A stretch of DNA of 64,000 bases from Cryptomeria japonica (GCF_030272615.1 NC_081406.1:245141218-245205217), one strand, 5' to 3'; positions 32,331 through 45,256 are shown, numbered from the stretch's first letter. Notes: generated from the letters alone by a model not told the origin. Numbers and translations: made by a program.

Positions 32331-35194
32331 AAGAAACCCCCCCTTGGACAAGGTGTAAAAACCTGGCAAAAGTTGTATAATTCCGAGGAAAATTTTAATT
32401 TTACTAGCGAATTTTTGCGGTTTACGAAGAAAAATAATAATCTCCATTGGTGAATTAGCCATGATCGCTCAAAGTTTGTGAAAAATCCTAGTGAATTGTA
32501 CTGTTTTTAAAACCCAAAAAATAATTGCATGGGCGAATGGTAATGTTTTTAAAACCAAAAAAATATTTGCATTGGCGATTTCAACCTATTTTCAAACCAT
32601 AAAAATAAAATATTGGCGATTTCATGCTATTTTCAAACCATAAAAATAAAATATTGGCGATTTCAAGCTATTTTCAAACCATAAAAATAAAATTTTGGCG
32701 ATTTTAAGATATTAACTTTAAGTAATTAAAACACGTGGCACACAGTCATCAACTCTCTGCCTCTTACAGTCGTCAACTCTCTCTATCTCCAGCTCGCAAG
32801 CTGAAAATGCTAAGCCTTCTTAACCTCGAGATCTAGCGACTGAGGGAAACTGAACTGGCACTCGCCAATTCCCGACCACAAATGTTAACTCCTTGTCACT
32901 GCAGCGACTTGGAGATAGTGGTAACTTAAAAACTTTAACCCTTGTTGCATACTCGCCAACATAAAACTATTTATCTCAGACCAACTTGAGACCTCGTGAC
33001 CAAAGTAATTTCACTAACAATCTCCAGCTCGGTAACATAAAACGCTAACACCCAAAAAGCTAGAGATCTCGCGATGTAAACCCAAACCAACTTGTCGCCA
33101 ACTCGCGGCTTGATCACGTCTTCAGACATTTTGCCTCACGAGCTAGCGATAACCATAAAACTTAACCACAAACTATCTGGTCGCTAGCTCGCAACCTAAA
33201 ATTTTTAAGGCTTGGATTTTGACTCATTCCTGAGGGACTAGTTGGAAGGTTTCTCTTGAGTCGAGGTTGATTAGACAAGCGAGGATGATGATTTCAGAGG
33301 CATAAAAGGATTTGATAGCTTCTGAGTTAGAGATGGGAGATCACGGATTTCTCTGAGAAATAAGAGCTCAGGTTGCTTGTTGTCAGAGATTTTGAAGCAG
33401 AATTTGTCCAATCAAGGAGGAATAAAATCAAAACAAAATCATTCACAATAGATGAGCCTTAGCAGGATGCAGTGGATTTGATAGGCATGATGATGACTTC
33501 TAGGAATCTAGAGTCTATAGTCATGTTGAAAACCACCAAAATGATAATTTTTCATGTGAATGCAGAATGAGCATCACCAAATGAAGTGTGAAAATGTTAT
33601 AAATACAATGGAGTGGTGACTTAATTGGTAGAAGAGAAAATAAACCTTTTTCATTTTCTGAGAGTGGTTTTTTTCCTCAGAAAGGAAGATGATGTTTGAG
33701 CAGGATCATGCATGGAGTTGTACTTGTTGTGTTCTCTGTGATACTGGATGGGGATTTTTTTGTTTTCTTCTGTGTGAGTTTGTTTATTGTCAGAGGGGTT
33801 GTGAAAGTGAGAAGGATTTCCAAAGGGGGTGTGAAGGCCTTTTTTGTCAAGAAGGGCCAAGCATTGTACATCCTCTGCTTCTACTCTGCCATAGGATGGC
33901 AAGGGGTTTGAAGAAGGAGCCCACAGGAGAATGAAAGAAGGATTTGTTTGGGTGGGGAGTGGCAACTAGTCATCTTTGTGATGACATGGAAGCTGCAACC
34001 CCCCCCAACAGATTACATTTACCCTAAAGCTCTTGTTTCCACTTTCCCTGATTGTGGGCATGAAGGCTCAAGTTCCTCTTTCCATTTTCTTTGTTCCTAG
34101 GCATGAAGGTTTCCTCCTCAATTTGGAAATGATCTGTTGGACTTGGACAGAATGTAACATCTCACATTCCATCTGAAATGAAGGCATCAAGGTGATAATG
34201 GCATGGCTCAAGCAGTTTTGCAAGTTGTATAGTCATTGGGGTTCCTTTGTTGGTTCCAGTAGTGATTCTAGACTCTAGGTGAAGGGAGCAAGTTGTATAC
34301 TATATAGTCATTTACAGAGCAAATGAAAAGCATTTAGTGTCAAGCTTTGTCTATATATAAATTTATTTTGTGTATAATTCTATCTCTTTCAAATGATCAA
34401 AATCATGAGATTTAATTTTTTTCATTTGTTGCATTGTTATGGTGTATGCAATTTTTCATTTAATGCTTCCTAATCCTATTATGCCCAGGAATGCAAAATT
34501 TTTGTTAGTCTGGAATCATATTAAGTAATTAAGGATTAACCTCATTGTAATTGGTGGGCGAATTATAGACAGTCATAGAACACCTCCATATATATTACAT
34601 AAACATCAATAACATATAAAATCATAAGAGTATTAAGAATGAAAGTATTAAACACCACAATAGATTATTAGATAGGAATATAATTATACAACATAATTAG
34701 TAAAACATCAAGACAACAGACCAATGCCTTATCCTAGGGCATAGAGGCACTTACAATTCAAGACAACCTGATAATAAACTTCAATAAGATCCATTTGAAG
34801 ATAAATAGGAATGAAATTATGAATAATGCCATTACATACAGTTACACAACCCAGATTTATATGTAAACTGAAAAAACCCTTGACCATTCAATTCATAGTG
34901 AAAACATAAATTCAACATAAAGACAATTATGTGAAGATCGCATTGCTCAAACTGCAAATGGTATTGATATTATATTTGTAATGATATCAGAAAGTAAATT
35001 CACAATGCGATTCAACTATGCACTTATCAAATTCTTGAACAGTTGAGCTATTATAACTATATTAATATAAGAGTTTTCAAGTTCAACATTATTAATCAAT
35101 AAAAGTGGCAACCTCAACTTGAGGATTCAACAAGCTTAGGATTATTGTGAGGAATCTTGGGTAGCAACCTCAACCTGAGATTTTGTCTTTGGCT
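32331..35194. other. Unassigned region inside element A, with a 41-bp tandem repeat
   Basis: After the integrase homology ends, no retroelement protein is recognisable until 35195. At 32572-32710 a 41-bp unit beginning TTGGCGATTT recurs at 32572, 32613, 32654 and 32695 (about 3.4 copies). 32750-33200 has repeated CTCGC/AGCTCGCAA motifs. A TATA-like box, TATAAATA, lies at 33598-33605, 91 bp before an ATG at 33689 that opens only a short frame. It may contain a solo LTR or a decayed insertion starting TGTAAAAACC near 32350, but I could not find both ends. 34170-35190 is AT-rich and shows nothing. Confidence 0.35.
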
Positions 35195-37926
35195 TTAGCA
35201 TGGCTTGCCACCTATCCACCTCTTTGTCTGTTGGCCAACTAAATTTGTCCATCTGGCATTTGTAACTACCCTGGACTCAACAATAAACTTTGCATGGTCA
35301 ACCTCAACCTTGAACAGTGAATCAAGCAGACTGTTAAGGAAATCAGCATCAACGTGTTCATTTACATGCTTGATTATTTCTTCTTGCTCCAAAATCAAAT
35401 CAAATTCGCTGGTCCAATCGGAAACTAATTTCAAATCTCCATTACTACCATAAATTGAAGACACCAATTTATTATAACCTTTCCCAAATGTCTGCAATTT
35501 TTCATTTATAAGCACATCCTTCCTTGTGAAAAATACATAAGCTGCATTCATTACCTCCACCATGTCTTTAGTGTCACTGATCTTGGGAGGGAACTCGTCA
35601 CTATACATCATTGCAGTATCTAGCTTATCCATTAATCTACTTCTTCCTGACCAAACATTGAACAAAGGTCCAAGAAAAGCGACAGCCTCAGAGGATGTTT
35701 TTCTTGCCTTTTTCAAAGAAATGTGCATATCATGCACAACCATCAATTTGTCTTTCAATACACTAATCCTGTGTTTCAAAATTCTTGACACAATAGAGAT
35801 AGCCTTGACATTTTGTTCCTTTTCAAGCTTTTCAATTTTCCCTGTGTATTCCTCCATTTTTGCTGTCACATCAACTGGTATTTCTTGTACTTGTTCTGTA
35901 ATCTGTATTGGACGGGGCTCATTTGCAATTTTTTCTTTCAACTCCACTAACTCTTCCTCCAAAGCGCCCTTCTTCATCAGTGTCTCTTCATATTTTTTAG
36001 ACAATGCAATCAATTGGGTATATGTTTCTATGTATCTTCTTGACAAATCCTCTGTTTTTGATAAATTCATGAAAGAAACTTGAGTAAAAATTGAGGCAAT
36101 CTCCGTGTCAGTTGTGTTCTGCAAGTTCCAAATCATTCTATCAGCTTTCTTTTCTACTTGGATATTTAGAAGGTGGGGCTTTTGAGTGGAAGGGGCCAAA
36201 GACCAAGTATCAAGTGTCTTTGACTTAGGATTAAATCTTGATCCTCTTATTACATCTCCAATTTCAAATTTAGTTCTAAACATTGGGTCCTCTTGCTTCC
36301 TAATCTGATCAATAATAAAAATAGACTGGATATCCCAGTCGGGCATCATAATCATACCAGTACTCTTTATCAATTATCTTGCCTGTTCCACAGATATTTC
36401 CTCCCTGTCAGGATCATATACCTGCAGTGCCTTGATGATCTCCTCTTTCTTTTCTTCATTTGCTTCCTCTATGATCAAATTTTGTTTTCATTGATTTTGT
36501 TTCAACCTTGTCAAAAAACTTTTAAATTCATTTGACTTACTTAATAAAGTCATCATCTTTCATGAACTCATTTGATAACATCACACGCTCATCAAAGCCT
36601 TGAGCAAGGGCTTCATTTGTTTCTCCATGTTCTTCATTCTGCCCTGCTTCTCTAAGATGTGTCCTTATTTGATGAAAGTAGTGTCCTTGTTCTGTAACAA
36701 TTTCTCTAGCAGGGTCTCTCCTCACAATTGTACCGACTTCAGTAGTTTTTTGTTTCTTTGCAGCTAACACTCAGGTAGATTGAACTTCATCCCCACTCTC
36801 TACATCATCAACAGACACACTAAGTGGCCTCTTGCCATGTGAAGAATGTCCATCTTGGGGGTCTTTGTTGAGCAATCACTTCTGGAATTTGAGGCATTTG
36901 TTCCATCAGAGTTTCATATAAACTCAGCATTTTGTTAATCCTCTCCAGGTACGGGCTATCAGGGAAAAAACCTGAGAAACTAGGGTCAGTAGCCAACAAT
37001 TCTGCTTCAACTCTCATCAAATTTTTCCATTTTCTTCTCCTTTCATGTACTTCATCTTTTCTCGGCAAATTTCTAACCATGTCTTCATCATCCAATGGTT
37101 CATGGTCCTTTATTGTGGCCCAAGGTGTCATTTTTGGCATTGCAACTTTAATAAATTGTTTCGAATCACAGAATCTAGACATAGCATTAACCAACCTATA
37201 TTATTTAAGGAAATTGTTTACTTCATCAAAGGAACTCCTACCAATGGTAAAATCAGACACAACCCAAAGCCTAGGAAGAAAAGAACCCTTCCTATGTTTA
37301 TCAAGGTATTCTTTTTCAACTAGGGTCAATTGCCAGATAAACTCCATAAAAGCAATCCTAATTGGAACAAATTTTGGTAAAATATGGGGAGGCTGAGGAC
37401 ACCCATAGACTCTCATCACAGTAAAGTTATCAAAAAAATAAAAGTCCCCCCAGTTATGTGAAATAGGCCAGTTTGGAACATACTGGTAAGGTCTCAAAAC
37501 TCTCCTAACATTAATTGACAATCATTCCCTATTTATTCCTAGCATTTCCATAATTGGTGAAACAATCCAATTTTCAAAGAAAAGGAAAGAAGAATGGGGA
37601 GAACTACTGTCCCAAACTTGGGTCCATCTTTGTATTGGCATTAAGACACCGAATTCTTCTTTGAAAAGCTCCAATTCTTTATCCACGAACTCAACATTAT
37701 AGAACAAGATTAAATACATCAGCAATGAATAATGCTTGAATGTAGGGCTAGGTGCACCACTCTGAATTTCAACTAGAGCATTATGAATGTGTTCAACCAC
37801 ATAGCCCACATAATCATAATCTTTGTTAACATCTGGGTGTTGAATGTCCATAGCCATCATTAGTAATTCAGCTAACACTATTGAATCCACTCCACTACCC
37901 GAAATCTTGTCAGCTTGTGTGGACAC
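35195..37926 (-). pseudogene. Antisense accessory coding tract of element A
   Basis: Five minus-strand pieces follow each other. 37926-37522, 37521-37201 and 37194-36820 share one frame, separated by a TGA and a TAA. 36770-36537 and 36373-35195 follow after two frame changes, with readable sequence linking them (EEANEEKKEEIIKALQVYDP). The first part carries FKHYSLLMYLILFYN and HNWGDFYFFDNFTVMRVYG. The last part (392 aa) is highly charged, with a heptad-like stretch around residues 125-215 suggesting a coiled coil. It lies antisense to A's pol, between pol and the 3' LTR, the same position as the PMD gene in B. I do not recognise the family; it is not PMD by eye. The start is unclear because no ATG opens the first piece. 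Confidence 0.5.
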
Positions 37927-38159
37927 GTGCTAGGTTAAGTTGGGGGGTGCTTTATGGTTCAGTTTCCAAAGTGATTAATTATCAGTCCTTTTTGGTACTC
38001 TAAATTGATTTTTTTCCATCATTACTTATAATGCTCTTATTTCACGCAAGGGAATAATAAATATTGCCGCCAGAATTGAGATATGTGAGGGAGTTTCAAT
38101 TTAGTAAGTCTGTCAGATATTTTGGTTCAGCTGCAGAGAAAAAAATAGCAGAGTAAGAG
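37927..38159. other. Spacer between two divergent accessory tracts of element A
   Basis: About 230 bp separate the antisense tract from the sense accessory frame. It contains AAGTTGGGGGGTGCT near 37937, similar to A's own polypurine tract. A shared bidirectional promoter is conceivable but nothing shows it. Confidence 0.3.
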
Positions 38160-38988
38160 ATGGGTGGTGATCCAATTCATCATGAGCCAATGGTTCATGA
38201 ATTGTTGCTGTAGGATACTCTTTATGAGCATTATTTCAGACACCACGACTAGTTGGATTACTTCTTGAAAGTCAGGGATTATAATGAAGAAATTGCTGCA
38301 GAATTTATGCATTCCTTTAATGATGGTGAAGCTACAGTTAAAGGTGTGAGGGTTATTTCTACGGAGCAGTGAATAGAAGAGGTAATGGGGTTGCCGTAGG
38401 AAGGAGAGTTGTTTCCAGAATCAAAAGATGCAAGGAGCGCTAGGGTGGAGTTCACAATTCCCACAGATGTACCCTTAATGATGGACAAACAAGGAACTAG
38501 AAGGGTTTCTCTACCAGCACATTGGCCTCAAGTAGCTTTGTATGTTATGAAATACATTACATGTGAGGGGCGATATTCAAATCTGCATTCGCCTCATTTT
38601 AAATTACTTAGTCATCTATGGCATGGATGATGAGTGAATGTTCCTAATTTCTTATACCACCTCATTTCTACAAGCGCTAAGGAGACACGGAAACATGGAA
38701 ATCGCTCCGTAAGCCATCATGGATTGATTAAGCTACTTGTACAGCGGTCCCTGAGAGATGTTTCACAAATGGAATGGGGCATATTTGAGGATATACAACA
38801 ATTTAGGATTGAAGATGTCCCTGTTGCAAATAACCTGCCGGTTGAAGAAGAAAATGTTGCAAAACCATCTTCCCCCGTAGTTGTTGCAGATGAGGATTTG
38901 CTTGTTGCTGAAGGAGCCGTGGTTATTATGGAGGAAAAGACAACGGAATCAAGTGAAGAACAACCCTCTACTTCTCTTCAAACAGATT
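38160..38988 (+). pseudogene. Sense accessory frame of element A, 5' part
   Basis: One frame from ATG 38160 to the copia insertion. It carries FMHSFNDGEATVKGVRV, KDARSARVEFTIPTDVPL, MDKQGTRRVSLPAHW and LHSPHFKLLSHLWHG, then an acidic Val/Glu-rich stretch. The pattern recalls plant transposon-associated extra proteins that contain a short GLP motif (VMGLP here), but I cannot name a family. At least five in-frame stops occur, mostly TAG after codons where Gln fits. The continuation is at 45709. Confidence 0.5.
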
Positions 38989-39425
38989 TGCTTACACTTT
39001 GGATATTATTACACTTTACTTAAGTTAACTTAGGATAATGCATCTCTTCATAGTTTGGATTTGAGACACTTAGGGAAGTGTGCACATAGGGATAGAGCTT
39101 GTAGGAGAAATTCCACCCTTTGTGGTCTTATTTTGTTGTTACACTCCACATTCGGTGGGTCATCCACCTCTTGTGGAATATTATATTATTTCTCCTACCT
39201 ACCCCTAGTATTTCTTACCTACCCTTGTTTCTCATTGAGCCACATGTCATAATTGTGTGCTCGTACATCCATATGGCCATGCCTATATAAGTAGGCCTAT
39301 ATTCATTGTATTGGTTAATCCAGTTGATTATTTGCATATTGATGAGAATACAGTTTTGTTCTTGTCATTTATTTGTCTCTCTTTTTATGCTTTCATTGTG
39401 CCCTTGATCTTGGCAAAATCCTACA
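38989..39425 (+). mobile_element. Element C, 5' LTR (Ty1/copia)
   Basis: It matches the 3' LTR (45257-45708) from GGATATTATTACACTTTACT to AAAATCCTACA. Ten substitutions were counted by eye in about 420 bp, all transitions. The first bases differ: this copy starts TGCTTACACTTTGG where the 3' copy starts TGTTGGTGTAAATAAATATT, so about 15 bp are missing or replaced here. No perfect target duplication (AGATT on the left, AGTTC on the right). Confidence 0.8.
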
Positions 39426-39439
39426 TGGTATCAGAGTTG
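39426..39439 (+). promoter_or_regulatory. Element C primer binding site
   Basis: TGGTATCAGAG directly follows the LTR. This is the site complementary to initiator methionine tRNA used by most plant copia elements. Confidence 0.85.
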
Positions 39440-40883
39440 TTGGGGCTTCATTGATTAGTTTTTTGGAGACATTTTGGAGGCTTCTATTTTCGGATTTGGG
39501 GATCTTCATTTTTGGGGGGCATCGTATAGCAATTTGGACATCACCGTTGAATCCGGGAGGTCATTTCCATGAATTTCAACTATAAAGTCGACCTATTTTG
39601 GTGAGAAATTTTTTTTTCCCATTTTGACTATTATTGTACGAATTTCGAAATTATTTTTAAATTATTTTTTTCAAAAAAAAAAAAGGGCGATCAAAAAAAA
39701 AATTCAAAAAAAATCATCAAAAAAAAATCAAAAGTTTTTAGGGGGTCCGCAGACCCCCATCCCATACCTACATGTGTTGCAGACATTGCAGGTACATACT
39801 TGCGTTGTCGAAGCCGCCGCCGCCACCATGTACCTCCTGCCGCCGCCGCCGCCGTGCACCTCCCGTCGGTCGCCCAAACTCCCGCCGCCACCGGCCGCTG
39901 CGCCTCCAGCCTACTGCCGGCACCCGACCTCCGGCAGCAAACTCACCGCCGGCACCAGGTCTCAGGCTGCCAAGTCCCCGCCACGCGGAGCCCAGTCAGC
40001 TGTTGGGACCCCACCACGCAACACACACGTAGCCCAATTAGCTGCCCAGACCCCACCATGCGGCACACACGCAGCCCAATTAGCTGCCACGTCACCCGCT
40101 ACGCAGAGCTGACGCAGACTGACACGTCAGCAATCTATATGCCCAGTCAGCTGCCCAGTCACCACGCTCAGTCAGCAATTCATACGGTACAGACGCCCAG
40201 TCAAAAGGGCGGTGACCTTTTTGCGACGGTCATACGGTCATCAAATTTAAGCCAGTAAATTGCTAAAGTCAGCGCCACATCAGCAGACTTTTGAAATTTT
40301 TTGTTCATTGAGCTTTTCAATTTTGCACTCCAACTTTTGAAAGGCCATATCTTGCTCATGTTTGCTCCTTTTTTGGTGCAATTTTTTTTGAAATGGGCTA
40401 AAATTTCGTGATCTTCACAGTGGTGTGGTTATTTTCTGATTTTGGTGCACAAGTTTTTCAGAATTTTTAGATTCTCTCAGCTGTACCTGTCTAATCCTCA
40501 ATTCTGCAACTTCAAAGGCCTCGTTTGAGCTCATACAACCTCCTTTTCAGGTGTCATTTTTTTTGAAAGTGCATATGTTTTTGTCTACTTTCATAATCTA
40601 TGATCAGATTTCAGAGATTTTGAGTGGAAATTGTACTTTCAGATATTGGTCTTATTTGGCCTATTAGGTACTTGTAAAGTGCTTGGATCTTAGTTTAGAT
40701 CTCTTGCATTATTAGTTTGAGTCTCTTTTGGCCTTATTGAGGCAGTTGTAAAATTGTAATCAGAAGTCCACTTTGCCATTTTTTGCAAGTGGCCCATTGT
40801 ATACGCACTAATTATAAAGTGCCAAATCATCACTTTTGGGGGGGTTCTTTGATTGAGTGAATTTGGGGGGGTGTCTTGTGTGA
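39440..40883 (+). other. Element C 5' untranslated leader
   Basis: About 1.4 kb between the primer binding site and gag. 39770-40170 is GC-rich with CCGCCG runs and repeats of a CACGTAGCCCAATTAGCTGC-like unit. 40300-40830 is T-rich. No conserved protein was recognised; the proline-rich reading frames there look incidental. Confidence 0.6.
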
Positions 40884-43800
40884 TTGTGTCTCTCTTTGTG
40901 CTCTTTCATTTCTATTGCAACGAGTCCTCATAAATTTCCACCTTTAACTCCACATAATTATGCATCATGGAAAATTAAAGTATGGAGTAAATTAATGGAA
41001 AAAGGTCTCATGCATTACATAGATGGAACAATAGAAGCACCACCTGATCCTAAGGCTGATCCTAATGCTCATTTATAATGGCTCACAAAGAATTGCATGG
41101 CTCTTGGAACTTTGCGCAAGTATGTATCAGATGACCTCATTTTTCACATTGAGAAGTGTACAACAATCAAAGAGGCTTGGGATATGTTTCAGAAATTGTA
41201 TGGTCAAGATGATGAAATCAGAGGTTACAAGATTAACAATGAGCACACCAACTTGGATCCCAAGAGTTTTGATACAATCCAAGATTATGTCACCAAAACA
41301 AATGAGCTAAGAGCAAAGCTTAAGGATTGTGGAATTGACAAAAAGGATGCTCGGTTGATATTCAAATTGTTGGACAAGCTTGCACCAGAATATGCAGCAC
41401 TTGTGTCTAGATTCCAAACTCATCATTTGACAGTGGGGAGTTCCTATGTTATGCCTTCATTTGATGCTTTCACATAAATGTTGATATTGGAACAATCTAA
41501 ATTGTTGAACATGGGGCTTCTCAAGTCTTCAAAGTCCAAGGCTTTGGTGGCAAATCAAGTGAATCAAGGAAGTCAAGGCAAAGATTCCAACAAGAAGAAG
41601 AAGCACTCTAAGTCTACGCCACATCAGGAAAAAGGACAATCATCCTCACCATCACAAGGTGATTTTTCATCCTCTTCCAAGAAGGGGACACCACCTAAGA
41701 AGGATAAACCAACTTGTGCATATTGCAAGACGTATGGTCATGATGAGCATCGATGCCACACAAAGCAAGTTGATGAGTTAACTAATCTTCTCAAGAAAAA
41801 CAACATCAACTTGCCATCCGCCTACACAAAGAAGGATTCATCTCCTTCCTCTTCCTCACAGTCTAAGGGAAAAGGGCAAGCATTTGTGACTACAACAGGT
41901 TCTTCACAGCAATGGATACTTGACTCGGGTGCCTCATATCACATGGGTTCTACAAAGGAGCAGTTTTCTTCATTGGAGCCATCTAAGGTACCTCAAATTT
42001 ACATAGGTGATGATACACAAGTAGAGGTTGAAGGGAAAGGTTCAGTTGACATGGATGATGGAACTTTTGAGAATGTTCTCTATGTTCCTAACTTGTCTAC
42101 CAACCTTCTCTCTATCTACCAAATCACTCACTATGGGAATGGGAAAAAGGTTGAGTTTACACTAGATTCAGTTGTGGTAAAGGAACTTGATGATGATGCC
42201 TTGGTAGCAGTGGGACAAGTCAATGATAACTCAAGGCTTTATTCATTCTCCCACTTTGTGCCAAGTTCACCTTCTAGGGCCTTTCTTACTCATTCAAATT
42301 CAGAAAGTAAGCTATGGCATGAGCGGTTTGGTCACCTCAACTATTGCTATCTTTAGCAGCTCAACACTAAAGACATGATCACAGGTCTACCTTGAATCAG
42401 TTTTTCAGAGGGTGTATGTTCAGGTTGTTCCATGGGCAAGCATCTCGAGGAGAAGTTTGATAAGGGGAAAGCTTGGAGAGCTTTGGAAGTTCTTCAACTT
42501 GTTCACAACAATGTAGCAGGTCCATTTCCAACACCTTCATTTAGTAAGGCCCACTATGTCCTCACCTTCATTGATGACTACTCCTGCTTCACTTGGGTCT
42601 ACTTTCTCATTCATAAGAGTGAAGTATTTGATAGATTTCAGGACTTCAAGACTCGTGTAGAGAAGCAATCAGGGAAAGTGGTCAAGATTCTTCGCACAGA
42701 TAATGGAAGGGAATATGTGAACAAAAGACTTGAGGATTTTTGTACATTTGAGGGGATTGATCTTTAGCATTCTGTCGCATACACTCCACAGCAGAACGGG
42801 GTTGCAGAATGCAAGAATAGAACTCTCAAAGAAATGGCTAGCTGTATGATACATGCACGTTCTCTTGATCCCGCCTTTTGGGCAGAGGCTATCAGTTGTG
42901 CCACACACATTCAGAATTGGGTTCCTCACAAAGCTTTGCAAGGTATTACTCCTTTTGAAGCTTGGGCTGGTAGGAAACCGATTGTGAGACATTTCAGAGT
43001 CTTTGGGTGTCCAGCATGGGCTCACATACCTCCGCAGAAATGCAAGGCATTGGAACCTCAGAGTCAGCCTTGCATATTTGTTGGATATCCTAAGGGTGTT
43101 AAGGCATATAGATTGATGGATCCAGAGACATATGAGGTGTTCATTGAGAGGAGTGTTCACTTTGAGGAAACCTCTCATAGCTTAGCCTCTCTACCTCCTC
43201 CACCTTCCTCCATTGTGGATAGTGATGTTAGTGATTCAAATGATGAGACTCCTTCAACTCTGACTTGCAGGGTTACACCTCTGCAGGGTCCACTTGCAGT
43301 TGAAGAGCCTCGTTCTCCACCTCCACCTAGACCTCGTTGGGCTCGACAGACACTTGAGTCTGCGGGTTCTCTTGTTGGGGATCCTTAAAATACACGGAGA
43401 ACTCGATCACAGCATCAGGATCTACCACATGCATTCATTGCTACCGCTTCCAATCCATAGACATTTAGGGAAGCATTAGGGGTTACTAAGTGGGACCAAG
43501 CTATGGAGGAAGAGTATAGTTCCTTGATGAGGAACAACATATGGGATTTAGTCCATCTCCCTAAGGGGAGAAAGATGGTTCGACGTAAGTGGATCTATCA
43601 GACCAAGTTTGCAGTGGATGGTAGTGTGGATAAGTATAAGGCTCGGCTTGTTGTGAAAGGTTTCTCTTAGGTTGCAGGTGTTGACTATACTGAGACCTTT
43701 GCACTCGTAGCCAAGATGAACTCCATTCGTTTGACACTTGCTATTGCTGCAGCTCATGGTTGGGTTGTACATCAGATGGATGTGAAGAGTTCTTTTCTTC

Positions 43801-44945
43801 ATGGTGATCTTGATGAGGAGATTTATATGGAGAAGCCACAGGGTTTCATCTAGGATACTTCCTTGGTTTGCAGACTAAGGAAATCTCTCTATGGCCTTAA
43901 GCAGGCCCCCAGGGCTTGGTATGCCAAGATGGATTCCTTTCTTCTCTCTGCAGGGTTCACCAGGTGTCATTCCGATTTGAATGTCTACATTTTGTGACAG
44001 GATGACTCTCACTTGATACTTGTGCTCTATGTTTATGACTTGATCATTACAGGGAGTACTTCATCCATCATTAGCAGGGTCAAATCTACTTTGCATGATA
44101 GATTTGCTATGACTGACTTGGGTCTTTTGCACTACTTTCTCGAGATAGAGATTTCATAGTCACCTTCCAAGATTACACTATCACAGCCCAAGTATGCTCT
44201 TGATCTACTTGCACGTTTTCATATGGCTGATTGTAAGCCTGCCCTGACTCCCTTTCTTTCAGGAGTCAAGCTTGAGGCTCAGTGTTCTTCTCCACCAGTT
44301 GATGCCACTTTGTATCATCAGCTTGTGGGTAGTCTCATCTCCTTGACCCATACATGCCCTGATATTTCATTTGCAGTTGGCATGGTTTCCCGCTTCATGC
44401 AGGAACCACATGAGCTTCATTGGAAAGCCGCCAAACACATCTTTCATTACATCCAAGGTACACATCACTATGGGATTCACTATGCAGCAGGCATAGGACT
44501 TCGCTTGGTTGGTTACACAGACTCCGATTGGGCTAGTGATCTTGATGATCATAAGTCTACTTCTGGTTACAGTTTTCACTTTGGTTTGGGCCCCATTTGT
44601 TGGCAGAGCAAGAAGCAACATGCTATTTCTCTCTCTTCGACTGAGGCTGAGTATCGAGGCACTGTTAACGCAGTGACTGAGACCATTTGGCTCCAGCAGA
44701 TCCTCACAGAGTTTGGATTCACCACTCCATAGCTGACAGTTCTACATTGCGACAATCAGAGTGCTATTGCAATCTCAAAGAACCCGGTCCAGCACCAGTG
44801 GACCAAACACATCGAGATTCATATGCACTATATCCGAGAACTCATTCAGGAGCAGGTCATTGATTTGCAGTATTGTCCTACAGTGGAGCAGGTTGCTGAC
44901 ATATTCACCAAACCTTTCACCGAGAGTAAGTTCCAGCAGTTGTGA
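40884..44945 (+). pseudogene. Element C gag-pol polyprotein (Ty1/copia), decayed by nonsense changes only
   Basis: One frame of about 1350 codons without frameshifts. Gag (about 40930-41470) includes NYASWKIKVW and a CCHC knuckle, CAYCKTYGHDEHRC (about 41715-41760). Protease has WILDSGASYHM (about 41915). The integrase zinc-binding HERFGHL and CSGC are followed by a core with FIDDYS, RTDNGREY and NGVAE. The RT has RKWIYQTKF and VVKGFS, but the catalytic YVDD reads YVYD (44028-44039). RNase H includes TDSDWASD and STEAEYRG. Stops include TAA 41076, TAA 41475, TAG 42354, TAG 42765, TAA 43386, TAG 44730 and TGA 44943, nearly all one C-to-T step from Gln or Arg codons. Order protease-integrase-RT-RNase H defines copia. 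The start codon is uncertain. Confidence 0.9.
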
Positions 44946-45244
44946 GCTCTCTTGGGGGTGCTGGATGTGTCATTAGGGGGGGTTAGCTGACTTCTCCTTC
45001 CTCTCTTATGGGGGGGACTTTTTCCTCTTTGAGGTTTTGTCCTTCTTTGAGAGTCTCTTGTACTTTCATCTCTCTTTTGGGGGGGAGTTTTTTCCCACTG
45101 GGTTTTCTCCCTTTCTTCGTTTGTGAGAGATTGCATTGCATAGTTTTGCTTGCATTTGCATATTGTACATGGGTACCTATCATGGCCTAGTAGCTGGGAC
45201 CCATCTTGCATTGTTGACTTGAGTCTTCATTCCCCTAAGTTGCA

Positions 45245-45256
45245 CTTAAGGGGGGG
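45245..45256 (+). promoter_or_regulatory. Element C polypurine tract
   Basis: CTTAAGGGGGGG ends immediately before the TG of the 3' LTR. Confidence 0.75.

Noticed and set aside
33651-33965. Overlapping short frames on both strands near a TATA-like box
   Set aside because: No recognisable protein and equal open length on both strands; too weak to call a gene.
39691-40258. Proline/alanine-rich frames in element C's leader
   Set aside because: They come from a GC-rich low-complexity stretch upstream of gag, in several overlapping frames on both strands; no conserved motif.
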